Assembly: GCA_036525295.1 (NCBI GenBank)
Contig: DATDAQ010000051.1
Span: forward strand, 1 to 38,905
Direction: 5' to 3'
From: VRUE01 sp036525295
Lineage (GTDB): Bacteria > Actinomycetota > Thermoleophilia > Solirubrobacterales > 70-9
DNA length: 38,905 bases
Shown: positions 1 through 7,766 of the stretch, in pieces
Numbering within the stretch: the stretch's first letter is position 1
Layout of the letters: each line of letters begins with the position of its first letter
Notes under the pieces: model-generated
Told to the model about the DNA's origin: nothing
Database searches by the model: none
Seen by the model: only the letters and a program-made list of their open reading frames with translations
Position numbers and translations under genes: made by a program

Positions 1-2
1 AC

Positions 3-30
3 AAATGCCGGGCTAATTAGCCCGGCATTT
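3..30. terminator. Perfect 28-bp palindrome, likely intrinsic terminator
   Basis: Positions 3-16 and 17-30 are exact reverse complements. The GC-rich core GCCGGGCT pairs with AGCCCGGC around AATT, flanked by AAAT and ATTTT. A GC stem followed by T residues fits a factor-independent terminator, possibly bidirectional, closing a transcript that begins outside the window. No gene is visible between it and position 146. Confidence 0.75.
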
Positions 31-145
31 TGAGTATCCGCCCGTCGGAGGGTGGCCCCTCCCCGCCTTCGTTGCTCCCAAAGACGCTTGAGTCTCGCGC
101 GCCTCAGCGCGTCACACTTGCGCTGCGAGCTTCTAGTGTCGAGGC

Positions 146-355
146 ATGGTTGTCGCTGGAACTATTGCGAGCCAGTTCGCGGGGGCGCTCGGCTTGATGG
201 GAGCCGCGATCGCCGTTTGTGGTTTTGTGGCTCACGCGGGTCCGGCTCTCGCCGGATCCGGTGAAAAAAGGCTGCGGGACGCCACGGTTACTGGGGGTCT
301 TTTCGGTTTGGGACTTGCAATCTTTGTAATCGTTTTGTCTGCGCTGATGAGCTAA
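146..355 (+). CDS. Small two-helix membrane protein, cassette 1 gene A
   Basis: This 69-residue ORF has two hydrophobic segments (about residues 4-27 and 46-68) joined by a charged loop (EKRLRD), so it should be a helical hairpin in the membrane. I do not recognise a named family. It aligns without gaps over 57 residues with the ORF at 15062-15277 (about 17 identities, including the shared R-x3-AT-x2-G-x-L-x-G stretch in the loop and second helix). A second small membrane gene follows 9 nt later, as at the other locus, so the pair is probably one transcript. No strong Shine-Dalgarno sequence is seen. A phage-holin-like or stress-related role cannot be distinguished from sequence. Confidence 0.6.
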   Translation: MVVAGTIASQFAGALGLMGAAIAVCGFVAHAGPALAGSGEKRLRDATVTGGLFGLGLAIFVIVLSALMS

Positions 356-364
356 GCTCGGCTC

Positions 365-562
365 ATGAGCGAATCCCGTGCACTCATTCTCGTATTCGCG
401 ATCTTCTCGCTCGCGGTGGTCGGTGCATATCTCGGCTTGACCTTTGCACACGCGAAAATCGAGGTGCTGACGGCAACGATCGTCGTGATCGGGTGTCTGG
501 GCGCCCACATCGTCTCCCGGGTGATCATGCATTACGCCCCGCCCGAGGAGAGGCATCGCTGA
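365..562 (+). CDS. Small two-helix membrane protein, cassette 1 gene B
   Basis: The 65-residue product has two hydrophobic stretches (about residues 6-26 and 34-54) and a short charged tail (PPEERHR). It starts 9 nt after the preceding small membrane gene and is probably co-translated with it. It resembles the ORF at 15279-15509 in size, helix spacing and charged C-terminus, and each follows a gene-A homologue. The function is unknown. The pair ends about 33 nt before the stop of the convergent glycosyltransferase gene. A short inverted repeat (TCGCGA at 588-593 and 600-605) lies there and could weakly end transcription from either side. Confidence 0.55.
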   Translation: MSESRALILVFAIFSLAVVGAYLGLTFAHAKIEVLTATIVVIGCLGAHIVSRVIMHYAPPEERHR

Positions 563-595
563 TCCGGAGGCTGGTTTGGATGTGCTGTCGCGACG

Positions 596-2773
596 CTATT
601 CGCGAGACGTGCGGCTGCCTGGTCCCACTGGGGGCAGGGGACGGCCGGGGACGCCGGGGGGCCTGAGTCCTGGGGGTGTCGTCTGGCAGGCCGCCGCGTT
701 CAGGGGACCGGCCAGGAGGAAGACCCCGGCGGGGTTGACCCGGAGTACCGGCACGGCTGCGCCGTCGCCTGCGGTCCAGGCGATCTGGGGCGGTGGGAAC
801 GGCGAGCCGGGGTCTTCCGGTGTGATGACGACCGCGTCGAACCGCCCGCTGTCGATCCGTTCGCGCCAGCGCCTGCAGCTCTCGATCTGGGTCAGCCCGC
901 CGTGGGGCTGGGGTTCGCCGAGGTAGCGCACTTCGTTGCTGAGGTCCTCTCCATAGAGGACGTACTGGCCGTAGGCGGCGGGGGTGCCGACGATGCCGAT
1001 CCGCATCCCCCGCTGGTCGCGCGCCCAGGTTTGGATCAGCTTCCACTGGTTCGAGGCCCGGAAGCCGGGGTTGTCCAGCGAGGGCGCCAGGTCGGATCGG
1101 TACCGGTTGTCGAAGTAGTGACGCTGGGTGGGATATCCGACGACCGCGACGACCGCCAGCAACGACGCGATCGCCAGTGCTCGGCGTCCCTTGCCGGGTC
1201 CACTCATGAGCCAGATCGGCACCGCAACGGCCAGCGCCCCGATCGCGATCGCAAGCAGCGGTTGTGGCTGTATCCACTCGGTCGAGGCGATCGAGGCGAC
1301 GAGGATCAGGAGGGCATAGGCGGGGGTCAGTACTCGCCGTGCCATCCACCGCGTCTCGCAGAGCGGTAGGAGGACCAGCCCGATCGCGATGCCCGGCGCG
1401 GCGTAGCGCAGGTTGGACGCGAACCCGTAGGGCCCGCCATCCGGGCCGGAAGCCGAGATTGGGTTGAAGGCGTGCGCGACGAGCGTGGCCGCCCCGGTCA
1501 GCGCGAGCATCCGGATCAAGGGGCTATGGCGGCGCCGCAGGCCGAGGACGATTCCGGCGACGGCGGCGAAGAGGACCACGAACCAGAGCGGTCCCAGGGT
1601 CTCGGAGAAGCCCGGGAGGAAGTAGTGGGTCCAGGCATGACGATCTGCGACGTACTCTGCGATCGAATGCGCCGGGCGGGGGTAGAGCGCTTCCTGGTTC
1701 GGCCCGGGCAGTGGCCCCGCATTCAGCCATGGCAGGGGGTTGCCGGCCTGGAGGAGATTGCGCAGGTACCAGAGGCCACCCGTCGTCGCCAGGCCACCGA
1801 GCCAGATCGCCGCCCGCCGACCTATGCCACCTCTCTCGCCCGAGAGGAGGAGGCCCATGGTCATAACGCCGACCGGGACCAGCATCGTCACCTTGGCGCC
1901 GATTGCCAACCCCGCGGCCAGAGCGGCCACGGCGAGCGGGCCCGGGGCGATCGCAAGTGGGCTTCGCCGCTCCTTTGCACCCGTGCCACCCGCGCTCGCC
2001 TGGCCGTTGAAGAGGACGGCGATCGCGGCGAGCAGGCAGGCGAGGGCGACGATGTCGCTCGGCGCGTTGCCGGCCTGGACCAGCATCATGTCGGAGTCGA
2101 CGACGACGGCGGTGCCGAGCAGGGTCGCCGCGGCAAGGCCGAGGGGCCGCCCGATGCACCAGGCGGCGAGCAACGCGACTCCCATCCATCCGAAGTTGAG
2201 CAGTGGTGAGATCAGGTCGTTGCCAAGTACGACCATTCCAATCGAGTGCAGAAGCTCCGAGTTGAGTGGGTAGTACCAAACGGCCAGCTTCAAAGGGTCG
2301 GTTTGCAAGAGGCCGGCGACCGAGCCGGTCTGGGCGAACCAGGCGGCGAAGGGAAGGTGGTACCAGGTGCTGTCCTGCCGGTAGATCCCGACGTCGAGGC
2401 TGTGCAGGACCGGCCCGGCCCAGTGCACTGCCGTAAGCATCGCCGCGGCCGCGGCGATGCCCAGGCAGAGCCTCCCCGCCGGTGGTCCTGGCGGGGAGGG
2501 GCCGGCGACCCGGGGCAACCGCGAAACGTGTAGGCCCAGCGCGGTCGAAACCGAGGCGATCATCAGTGTGGGGGTGGTCAGCAGGCCGAGGAGACCGAGA
2601 AGCTCGGCCGTGACGATGGTCAGGGAGAGGCCTAGGACGATCGTCCCCAGGATCGCCGGCGCGCCCTGCCAGCCCGGCAGCAGGACCGAGCGCAGGTAGC
2701 CGGCGCTGATCGCGAAGGCCGCAATCAGTACGCCGAGGCAGAAAATACCGCTCAGGTAGTCGCCGCCGGCCAT
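596..2773 (-). CDS. GT-C-type polytopic membrane glycosyltransferase
   Basis: The 725-residue protein has many hydrophobic helices over its first 500-550 residues and a more polar C-terminal part. Near residue 130 a non-cytoplasmic loop carries DSTWYHLPFAAW followed by YYPLNSELLH. This resembles the acidic first-loop motif and Tyr/Pro-rich second loop of lipid-carrier-dependent GT-C glycosyltransferases (GT39/PMT/ArnT-like). By family it would move a sugar from a polyprenyl-phosphate carrier to a wall or envelope acceptor. The acceptor cannot be read from sequence. The ATG at 2773 sits just below a good promoter, which supports this start and suggests a monocistronic, nearly leaderless message. 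It ends facing the small membrane pair at 146-562. Confidence 0.75.
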   Translation of the reverse strand: MAGGDYLSGIFCLGVLIAAFAISAGYLRSVLLPGWQGAPAILGTIVLGLSLTIVTAELLGLLGLLTTPTLMIASVSTALGLHVSRLPRVAGPSPPGPPAGRLCLGIAAAAAMLTAVHWAGPVLHSLDVGIYRQDSTWYHLPFAAWFAQTGSVAGLLQTDPLKLAVWYYPLNSELLHSIGMVVLGNDLISPLLNFGWMGVALLAAWCIGRPLGLAAATLLGTAVVVDSDMMLVQAGNAPSDIVALACLLAAIAVLFNGQASAGGTGAKERRSPLAIAPGPLAVAALAAGLAIGAKVTMLVPVGVMTMGLLLSGERGGIGRRAAIWLGGLATTGGLWYLRNLLQAGNPLPWLNAGPLPGPNQEALYPRPAHSIAEYVADRHAWTHYFLPGFSETLGPLWFVVLFAAVAGIVLGLRRRHSPLIRMLALTGAATLVAHAFNPISASGPDGGPYGFASNLRYAAPGIAIGLVLLPLCETRWMARRVLTPAYALLILVASIASTEWIQPQPLLAIAIGALAVAVPIWLMSGPGKGRRALAIASLLAVVAVVGYPTQRHYFDNRYRSDLAPSLDNPGFRASNQWKLIQTWARDQRGMRIGIVGTPAAYGQYVLYGEDLSNEVRYLGEPQPHGGLTQIESCRRWRERIDSGRFDAVVITPEDPGSPFPPPQIAWTAGDGAAVPVLRVNPAGVFLLAGPLNAAACQTTPPGLRPPGVPGRPLPPVGPGSRTSRE

Positions 2774-2785
2774 CTAAGTGCAACT

Positions 2786-2814
2786 GATATAAGAACCCTG
2801 TCCGGGAAGGTCAA
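2786..2814 (-). promoter_or_regulatory. Sigma70-type promoter of the membrane glycosyltransferase
   Basis: On the minus strand TTGACC (2809-2814) and TATATC (2786-2791) are separated by exactly 17 nt. The expected transcription start is near 2778-2780, only about 5-7 nt before the ATG at 2773. This would give a leaderless or near-leaderless mRNA, which is common in actinobacteria. No Shine-Dalgarno could fit. Confidence 0.65.
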
Positions 2815-2873
2815 AAGCCAGGCAACGCTAGTTGAGATGCGGCTGTCGGGGAATCTCGCGTGAAAGGGTGGGC

Positions 2874-4400
2874 ATGGGAATCGAGTCTCGACCAGCTCGA
2901 AGCCGTCGAGTGATGTTCGCAACCGTGGCCCTGGCGGCGGTCTCCGGGCTGGCGCTGCTGGCGATATCGATGAGCGAATCCGGCCGGGCCGCCTTTCCCG
3001 GCGCCGATGGCAGGGTCGCCTACTCCTACGGCGATGGCTACTCGGGTTCGATCTGGTCGGTGGATGCGAACGGTTCCTCGCCGCTCAGGCTCACCACGGG
3101 GAGCAACGACTACGCCCCCTCGTACTCGGCAAACGGCGGCAGGGTTGCCTTCGAACGGGAAAACGGCATTGCGGTGATGAATGCGGACGGCACCGGGCAG
3201 ACGCAGCTTCTGTCCGGGAATTACTCCAGCTCCTCCGAACCGCCCGAATGGCAGAGCGACTTCCAAAACCCCGAAGAACCCTCGGAAACCATTCCGTTCG
3301 TCAAGATCCAGACCTTCACCGAAGCGTGGCACATATTTTCCAACCCCTCCTTTTCTCCGGACGGCACTCAGCTCGTCCTCAGCGAGAGAAGTGGTGAATT
3401 CATCTACACGCTGACCTGTGCGGTCGCGGAAGACGAAGACCCGGAATGCCTCAGCGGCTACCAGGAGGGCCACTACTTCTATGACGAAGAATGCATCGAC
3501 TGCGAGTCGCGCATAATCACGGTCAGCGCTTCCTCCGGCGCCCAGATAGCCGAGATCGCGCCCCCTTCGAGTTCGCACCAGGATTACGAACCGACGTTCT
3601 CCTCCGGGGGGGCGATTGCGTTCAGTCGCTGGGATTACTCGTCGGGGAAAACCCCGATTTACGTCGTCAGCTCGCCCGGCGCCGCGCCGGTCAAAGTCAC
3701 CAACGGGCCGTATGACTCCGCGCCCGATTTCTCGCCGGACGGCACGCGGGTCGCCTTCATTCGCGACGGGGATGAGGTCGGCATCGTCGGCGTGGGAGGT
3801 GGGCCGCTGACGGCGCTCCTGATACCGAACCCGGCGGGCGTCAAATACAGCTACCTGGAATCGGTGGCTTTCTCCCCCGACGGCTCGAAGCTCGTACTGG
3901 CGCGCAGGCTGAACCCAGTCGCCGGCAAATCCGAACACGGCATCTACACGATGGGAGTCGACGGCTCGGGCCTGGCCAAGGTCGTGGACGGGTCCGGCCC
4001 CGACTGGCAACCGATCGCGCTACCGACTCCCCAGTCGGCTCCGATCCCGTTCAAAGGCAAATCGGCCAAAGGCAAGGTAAAGCTCGGCAAGAACGGCAAG
4101 GGCTCGATCGGCACCATTGCCTGCGGCAGCTCGCCGTGCGTGCTCAAGGTCGTCTCGGCGAAGCTGACTTCAGGCAAAAAGACCTGCGCGGTCAAGGTCA
4201 AGCTGCCAAAACGGCTTGCCCCGGGCGAGGGCGCCAGGGTTCGAGTCAAGGTCGCAGGAAGGTGCCTGGCCGCCTTGAAGAGGCTCGGCAAGGGCTCCCT
4301 GATCGTCAGGGTCCGGGTGAGCGACGCGCTCGACACGAGGATGCTGACGCTGAAGTCGACCCTGACCGCAGGCACGAACAAGAAGCACGGCAAAAAATAG
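2874..4400 (+). CDS. Secreted PD40/TolB-like beta-propeller protein, copy 1
   Basis: I chose the ATG at 2874 because a GAAAGG ribosome site precedes it by 6-7 nt. The 508-residue product has an Arg-rich N-terminus, a hydrophobic segment (about residues 13-33) and an AA-FPG junction that resembles a signal cleavage site. It then has repeated blades with the PD40/WD40-like pattern (FSPDGT, SVDANGSSP, VMNADGTG), as in TolB and WD40-like Tol proteins. A blade insert carries CX9CX14CX2C. The last 110 residues form a separate basic beta-rich domain with four spaced cysteines. It is probably a cell-surface protein stabilised by disulfides or bound metal. The next gene is a full-length paralogue, so the pair is a tandem duplication. 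Substrate or partner is unknown. Confidence 0.75.
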   Translation: MGIESRPARSRRVMFATVALAAVSGLALLAISMSESGRAAFPGADGRVAYSYGDGYSGSIWSVDANGSSPLRLTTGSNDYAPSYSANGGRVAFERENGIAVMNADGTGQTQLLSGNYSSSSEPPEWQSDFQNPEEPSETIPFVKIQTFTEAWHIFSNPSFSPDGTQLVLSERSGEFIYTLTCAVAEDEDPECLSGYQEGHYFYDEECIDCESRIITVSASSGAQIAEIAPPSSSHQDYEPTFSSGGAIAFSRWDYSSGKTPIYVVSSPGAAPVKVTNGPYDSAPDFSPDGTRVAFIRDGDEVGIVGVGGGPLTALLIPNPAGVKYSYLESVAFSPDGSKLVLARRLNPVAGKSEHGIYTMGVDGSGLAKVVDGSGPDWQPIALPTPQSAPIPFKGKSAKGKVKLGKNGKGSIGTIACGSSPCVLKVVSAKLTSGKKTCAVKVKLPKRLAPGEGARVRVKVAGRCLAALKRLGKGSLIVRVRVSDALDTRMLTLKSTLTAGTNKKHGKK

Positions 4401-4410
4401 GAAGAACGAA

Positions 4411-5943
4411 ATGCAGATCGTGTCTTCAGCGGCTCGACGTCACCGCGTTGCGCTCACATCGGTGGTTTTGGCCGCGTGCCTCGGGCTTGCGGCCTTGGCG
4501 ATCTCGATGAGCGATCGTGGCGATGCGGCGTTTCCTGGCGCAAACGGCAAGGTGGCGTATGCCTCGGGCGATTCCTATTCCTACTCGAGTGCGGCAATCT
4601 GGTCCGCCAATGCGGACGGGGGCTCTCCGGCGTTGCTGGCGATGGGCGACGGCGTTTCGGCTCCGTCCTATTCCTCCGACGGTTCCAGGATTGCCTTTGA
4701 CAGGGAAAGTGGCATCGCGGTGATGAGCGCGACCGGCGCAGGGCTCAAGCAGCTTCTGGTTGGCAGCGATTCGCTGTCGTTCCAGACCAAGTGGGAAGAG
4801 GACTACGTCGATCCTTACTCGGGCAAAACGGTCCCGATGGTAAGGATCCAGACCTCCGTCGACGAATGGCAGACTTTCGATCACCCGTCGTTCTCACCCA
4901 ACGGCTCACAGCTTGTCGTCTCCGAAGCCAGCGGGAAACGCACCAACCGGAGCATCTGCGCGGTCGAAGCTCTGAACGAACAGACGTGTCTCGGCTGGGG
5001 CGATCCAGATGCCTACTTCGACTACGAATACAGCTGCACCCTGTGCGGGTCCCATCTGGTTTCGATCGACTCCCAGACCGGTGGCCAGATCGGGGCGCTT
5101 ACGTCGCTGGTGGGCGATCGAAGGGACACCAAGCCGGCCTACTCCGCCGACGGGAAGATCGCCTTCTCTCGCGTCGGCTCGGGTGGGTCGTCGATCTTCG
5201 TCATCGATGCCCCGGGGGACGCGCCGCGGCGCGTGACGACAAGCCAGTCCGATCGCGCCCCCGACTTCTCACCGGACAGCTCGAAGATCGTCTTCAGCCA
5301 CGGGTACGCCGAGATCGGGATGGTCGGTGTCGGGGGAGGCGTCGTGCAGCTCCTTCCAGTGCCCGCCCTGCCGGAAGGCTCCGGCGGCTACGTCAACTCT
5401 CCCGCCTTCTCTCCAGACGGCTCGCGGATCGTGCTCCGGCGGGCGGTCTATGGCTCCGGAGGGAAAGACGAAACCGGCCTCTTCACCATGGCTCTCGACG
5501 GTTCCGGGTTCACCCGGATCGCCGCCGACGGCTACGCGCCCAGCTGGCAGGCAGTGGCTCCCCCGCCGCCACCGGGAACACGCGCCAGGGCAAATGTGAG
5601 GAAGGGGAAGATCAGGCTCAACAAAAAAGGCAGGGCGAAGATCGGGACGATCACCTGCGGCGGCACTCCCTGCACGCTCAGGGTCCTCTCGGCGACTCTG
5701 AAAGCCGGCAAGGCGTCGTGCCACCAGGTGCGAACGAGGCTCAGGAAAAGCCTTGCCCCGGGGAAACGCGCCAGGCTAGGAGTCAAGGTGTACGGCAAAT
5801 GCCTCGCCATCCTGGAAGAGGAGGGCAAGGGCCGGCTGGTCGTCAGGGTACGGGCCAGAGATGCGCGCGGCAAGAAGGTGCTGACGCTGAAAGCGACCGT
5901 GGTTCCCCCCGGGGGGGAGAAAGAGAAGCCCCGCGGGAAATAG
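4411..5943 (+). CDS. Secreted PD40/TolB-like beta-propeller protein, copy 2
   Basis: The 510-residue protein is collinear with the gene just upstream: the same signal segment ending AISMS, the same AAFPGA-x-G-x-VAY start of the mature part, matching propeller blades, the Cys insert (CX9CX15CX2C), and a C-terminal domain with the CX4C pair and two later cysteines. AGGAAGAACGAAATG gives a good ribosome site. The gap after copy 1 is 10 nt, so the two are probably co-transcribed. Divergence is substantial, so the duplication is old and both copies look functional. The C-terminal domain resembles a Cys-containing tail that I associate with secreted Thermoleophilia proteins; this is from memory, not searched. 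Confidence 0.75.
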   Translation: MQIVSSAARRHRVALTSVVLAACLGLAALAISMSDRGDAAFPGANGKVAYASGDSYSYSSAAIWSANADGGSPALLAMGDGVSAPSYSSDGSRIAFDRESGIAVMSATGAGLKQLLVGSDSLSFQTKWEEDYVDPYSGKTVPMVRIQTSVDEWQTFDHPSFSPNGSQLVVSEASGKRTNRSICAVEALNEQTCLGWGDPDAYFDYEYSCTLCGSHLVSIDSQTGGQIGALTSLVGDRRDTKPAYSADGKIAFSRVGSGGSSIFVIDAPGDAPRRVTTSQSDRAPDFSPDSSKIVFSHGYAEIGMVGVGGGVVQLLPVPALPEGSGGYVNSPAFSPDGSRIVLRRAVYGSGGKDETGLFTMALDGSGFTRIAADGYAPSWQAVAPPPPPGTRARANVRKGKIRLNKKGRAKIGTITCGGTPCTLRVLSATLKAGKASCHQVRTRLRKSLAPGKRARLGVKVYGKCLAILEEEGKGRLVVRVRARDARGKKVLTLKATVVPPGGEKEKPRGK

Positions 5944-5949
5944 CCCCCG

Positions 5950-6156
5950 CTACAGCGTGCGCGGCTCCTGGGTGGGCACGGCGGCGGTGCTGCCGCTCAT
6001 CCTCGGGGAGCTCGAGAGCTGGGGGCTGAGGATGGTCGCGCTGCGCCGCTGAGAGGGCGGTGCGAGGGTCCATTGCTCGCAGCCGGCGAACGCCTCGTCG
6101 AGGCGCTTTGCCATCGTGCTCCTGGGCCGTTCCTGGTCGAAGATTTCCTTGGACAT
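5950..6156 (-). CDS. Possible small protein of unknown function (68 aa)
   Basis: The ORF begins MSKEIFDQERPRSTMAKRL, preceded on the minus strand by GGAGACCTATG, a credible ribosome site. It ends 6 nt before the stop of the convergent propeller gene. The first 30 residues look like a real charged helix with one Cys (residue 26). The rest is Ser/Pro/Thr-rich and disordered-looking. A 7-bp stem (6167-6189) lies just upstream of the ribosome site, and a terminator separates it from the hydrolase gene. A leader-plus-core layout like that of a modified peptide is imaginable, but no modifying enzyme is nearby. It may also be spurious. Confidence 0.4.
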   Translation of the reverse strand: MSKEIFDQERPRSTMAKRLDEAFAGCEQWTLAPPSQRRSATILSPQLSSSPRMSGSTAAVPTQEPRTL

Positions 6157-6166
6157 AGGTCTCCGT

Positions 6167-6189
6167 CCTGTCGGGGGGGTTGCGACAGG
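6167..6189 (-). promoter_or_regulatory. 7-bp stem-loop in the leader of the 68-aa ORF
   Basis: CCTGTCG (6167-6173) and CGACAGG (6183-6189) are perfect inverted repeats around a G-rich 9-nt loop. The structure sits about 4 nt upstream of the GGAG ribosome site of the minus-strand small ORF, where it could affect translation or bind a regulator. Function is inferred from position only. Confidence 0.3.
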
Positions 6190-6207
6190 ATGCCCTCCGG
6201 GTCAGAC

Positions 6208-6246
6208 GAAAAACATGCAAGCTGCGAAAAAGAACGCGCAGCTTGC
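6208..6246 (-). terminator. Intrinsic terminator of the alpha/beta hydrolase gene
   Basis: On the minus strand GCAAGCTGCG (6237-6246) pairs perfectly with CGCAGCTTGC (6217-6226) across a 10-nt loop, and is followed by ATGTTTTT. The stem plus T-tract starts 11 nt after the hydrolase stop, which is the expected arrangement. Confidence 0.75.
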
Positions 6247-6256
6247 GAGTTTGGCT

Positions 6257-7099
6257 TCAGTTTGCGGTGACGAACGAGGCGATCTCGTCAGCCAGGCGTG
6301 CGGGCTGATCTAGCGGAACGAAGGTCTTCGAGTTGGGAATCTCGACGATGCGTGCGTTGGGAACGTCAGCGGCCAGGCGCTTGGCGTACTTGATCGGGAA
6401 GAGACGGTCGCCCGGGGCCCAGGTGAGCAGAATCGGCATCTCCGAGGTCTTGAGCTTCTCGGCTGCCTCCAACGTGTAGCGATTGCTCATCCCGATCGTC
6501 ACCTTTTTGAGGTCGTGTTTGACGCCGGGGTCGTGCAGCCCCGGTTCCATCCAGGAGGCGATCAGCTCGGGCGGGATCGGGTCCTTCGTGAACGGGCGGA
6601 AGGCGGCGCGCGCCACGGGGCCGATCCGGAAGGGAACTCCGAGCGCGGCCATCCCACCCGGCAGCTTGGCCAGTGGCACGAGAGCCTTGAAGATCCCCGG
6701 CGGGAAGTTCTCGTGGGTGTCGCAGTTGGTCAGTACGAGGCGTCCGATCCGCTGCGGGTGCCTGGTCACGAGCACCTGCGACATCGCGCCGCCGGAGTCG
6801 TTGCCGACGATCGTCACGTCCTCGAGGCCGAGCGCCTCGAGGAAGCTGTCGACGATCGCGGCGATCCCGTAGGGCGTCAGGTCGGCCTCGGGATCCATCG
6901 CTATCTGCTGCGAGCCGATCGGCCAGTCGGGGGCGATGCAGCGGCAGCGGTCCGAGAGTCGGTCCACCACCCCGTCCCAGAGGCGTCCGTCTACGAGGTA
7001 GCCGTGGACAAAGACGACCGGCTTGCCCTCGCCGGCTTCGCGGTAGCGGATGCGTCCGGCGGGAAGCTCGACTTCGTGACGCTGGTCTGGGGGGCTCAT
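6257..7099 (-). CDS. Alpha/beta-hydrolase fold protein, haloalkane-dehalogenase-like subgroup
   Basis: The 280-residue protein has the fold's oxyanion motif (VVFVHGYLVDG, about residues 28-38) and a nucleophile elbow VGNDSGGA in which the central residue is Asp101 (G99-N-D-S-G-G). An Asp there is typical of haloalkane dehalogenases and relatives, whereas Ser is typical of esterases. A second acidic motif, WAPGDRLFP, follows. The usual C-terminal GH(F) catalytic histidine is not obvious: the matching stretch reads NSKTFVPLDQP. The substrate is unknown. The ATG has a near-perfect AAGGAGAT ribosome site. The gene is divergent from a TetR-family regulator with 60 nt between start codons, so it is very likely that regulator's target. 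Confidence 0.8.
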   Translation of the reverse strand: MSPPDQRHEVELPAGRIRYREAGEGKPVVFVHGYLVDGRLWDGVVDRLSDRCRCIAPDWPIGSQQIAMDPEADLTPYGIAAIVDSFLEALGLEDVTIVGNDSGGAMSQVLVTRHPQRIGRLVLTNCDTHENFPPGIFKALVPLAKLPGGMAALGVPFRIGPVARAAFRPFTKDPIPPELIASWMEPGLHDPGVKHDLKKVTIGMSNRYTLEAAEKLKTSEMPILLTWAPGDRLFPIKYAKRLAADVPNARIVEIPNSKTFVPLDQPARLADEIASFVTAN

Positions 7100-7147
7100 T
7101 GCGATCTCCTTTGCGGTTTGTTTCCGGCCGACGCGGGCGGTAAGTTA

Positions 7148-7162
7148 CATACAGACAGTATG
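7148..7162. promoter_or_regulatory. Likely TetR operator overlapping the regulator start codon
   Basis: CATAC (7148-7152) and GTATG (7158-7162) form an inverted repeat around AGACA in the hydrolase/TetR intergenic region. The right arm overlaps the TetR ATG (7160-7162). It is the clearest dyad and the most AT-rich patch in the 60-nt gap, so it may serve for autorepression and control of the hydrolase. Confidence 0.45.
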
Positions 7163-7762
7163 AATGTCAAACGCACCCAGACGGAGCGCTCGGAGGCGAC
7201 TCGCGAGGCGTTGATCGCGGCGGCTCGGATCCTCTTCGCCGAGCACGGCTACGCCGGAGTCGGCACGGAGGAGATCGTCCGAGCCGCCGGGGTGACCAGG
7301 GGAGCGCTCTACCACCACTTCGACGGCAAGCTCGAGCTCTTCGCCGCCGTCTACGAACGGATAGAGGCCGAGCTTGCCGAGCGGATCGCCGCCGGGGCGC
7401 TCGCCGCCAACGCGGACTCGCCGCTCGAGGCGATGCGGGCGGGCGCCGAGATGTTCTTGGCTGCCTGCACGGAGCCCGAGGCGCAGCGGATCGTCCTCCT
7501 CGATGGACCTTCAGTGCTGGGCTGGGACCGCTGGCGGGAGATCGCCGCGGAGCACGGCCTGGGCTTGATCGAAGCGAGCCTGCAAGCAGCGATCGACGCC
7601 GGCGCTATCGAGCCCCAGCCGGTGCGGGCTCTGGCCCACGTTTTGATGGGCGCACTTGATGAGGCTGCGATGCTGGTCGCCCGCGCCGAGGACGCGGAGA
7701 CCGCCCAGGCCGAGGTCACCCGCGCTCTAGACCTCCTTCTCGACGGCCTCAGTCGCCGCTAG
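7160..7762 (+). CDS. TetR-family transcriptional regulator
   Basis: Starting at ATG 7160, the 200-residue protein shows the standard TetR N-terminal helix-turn-helix (REALIAAARILFAEHGYAGV, then EEIVRAAGVTRGALYHHFDGK) and an all-helical ligand/dimer domain ending TRALDLLLDGLSRR. The open frame runs further upstream, but those codons are the antisense of the hydrolase gene, so the short form is preferred. It most likely binds the dyad overlapping its own start and controls the divergent hydrolase in response to a small hydrophobic ligand. It ends 4 nt from the convergent diguanylate cyclase stop. Confidence 0.88.
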   Translation: MNVKRTQTERSEATREALIAAARILFAEHGYAGVGTEEIVRAAGVTRGALYHHFDGKLELFAAVYERIEAELAERIAAGALAANADSPLEAMRAGAEMFLAACTEPEAQRIVLLDGPSVLGWDRWREIAAEHGLGLIEASLQAAIDAGAIEPQPVRALAHVLMGALDEAAMLVARAEDAETAQAEVTRALDLLLDGLSRR

Positions 7763-7766
7763 ACCC

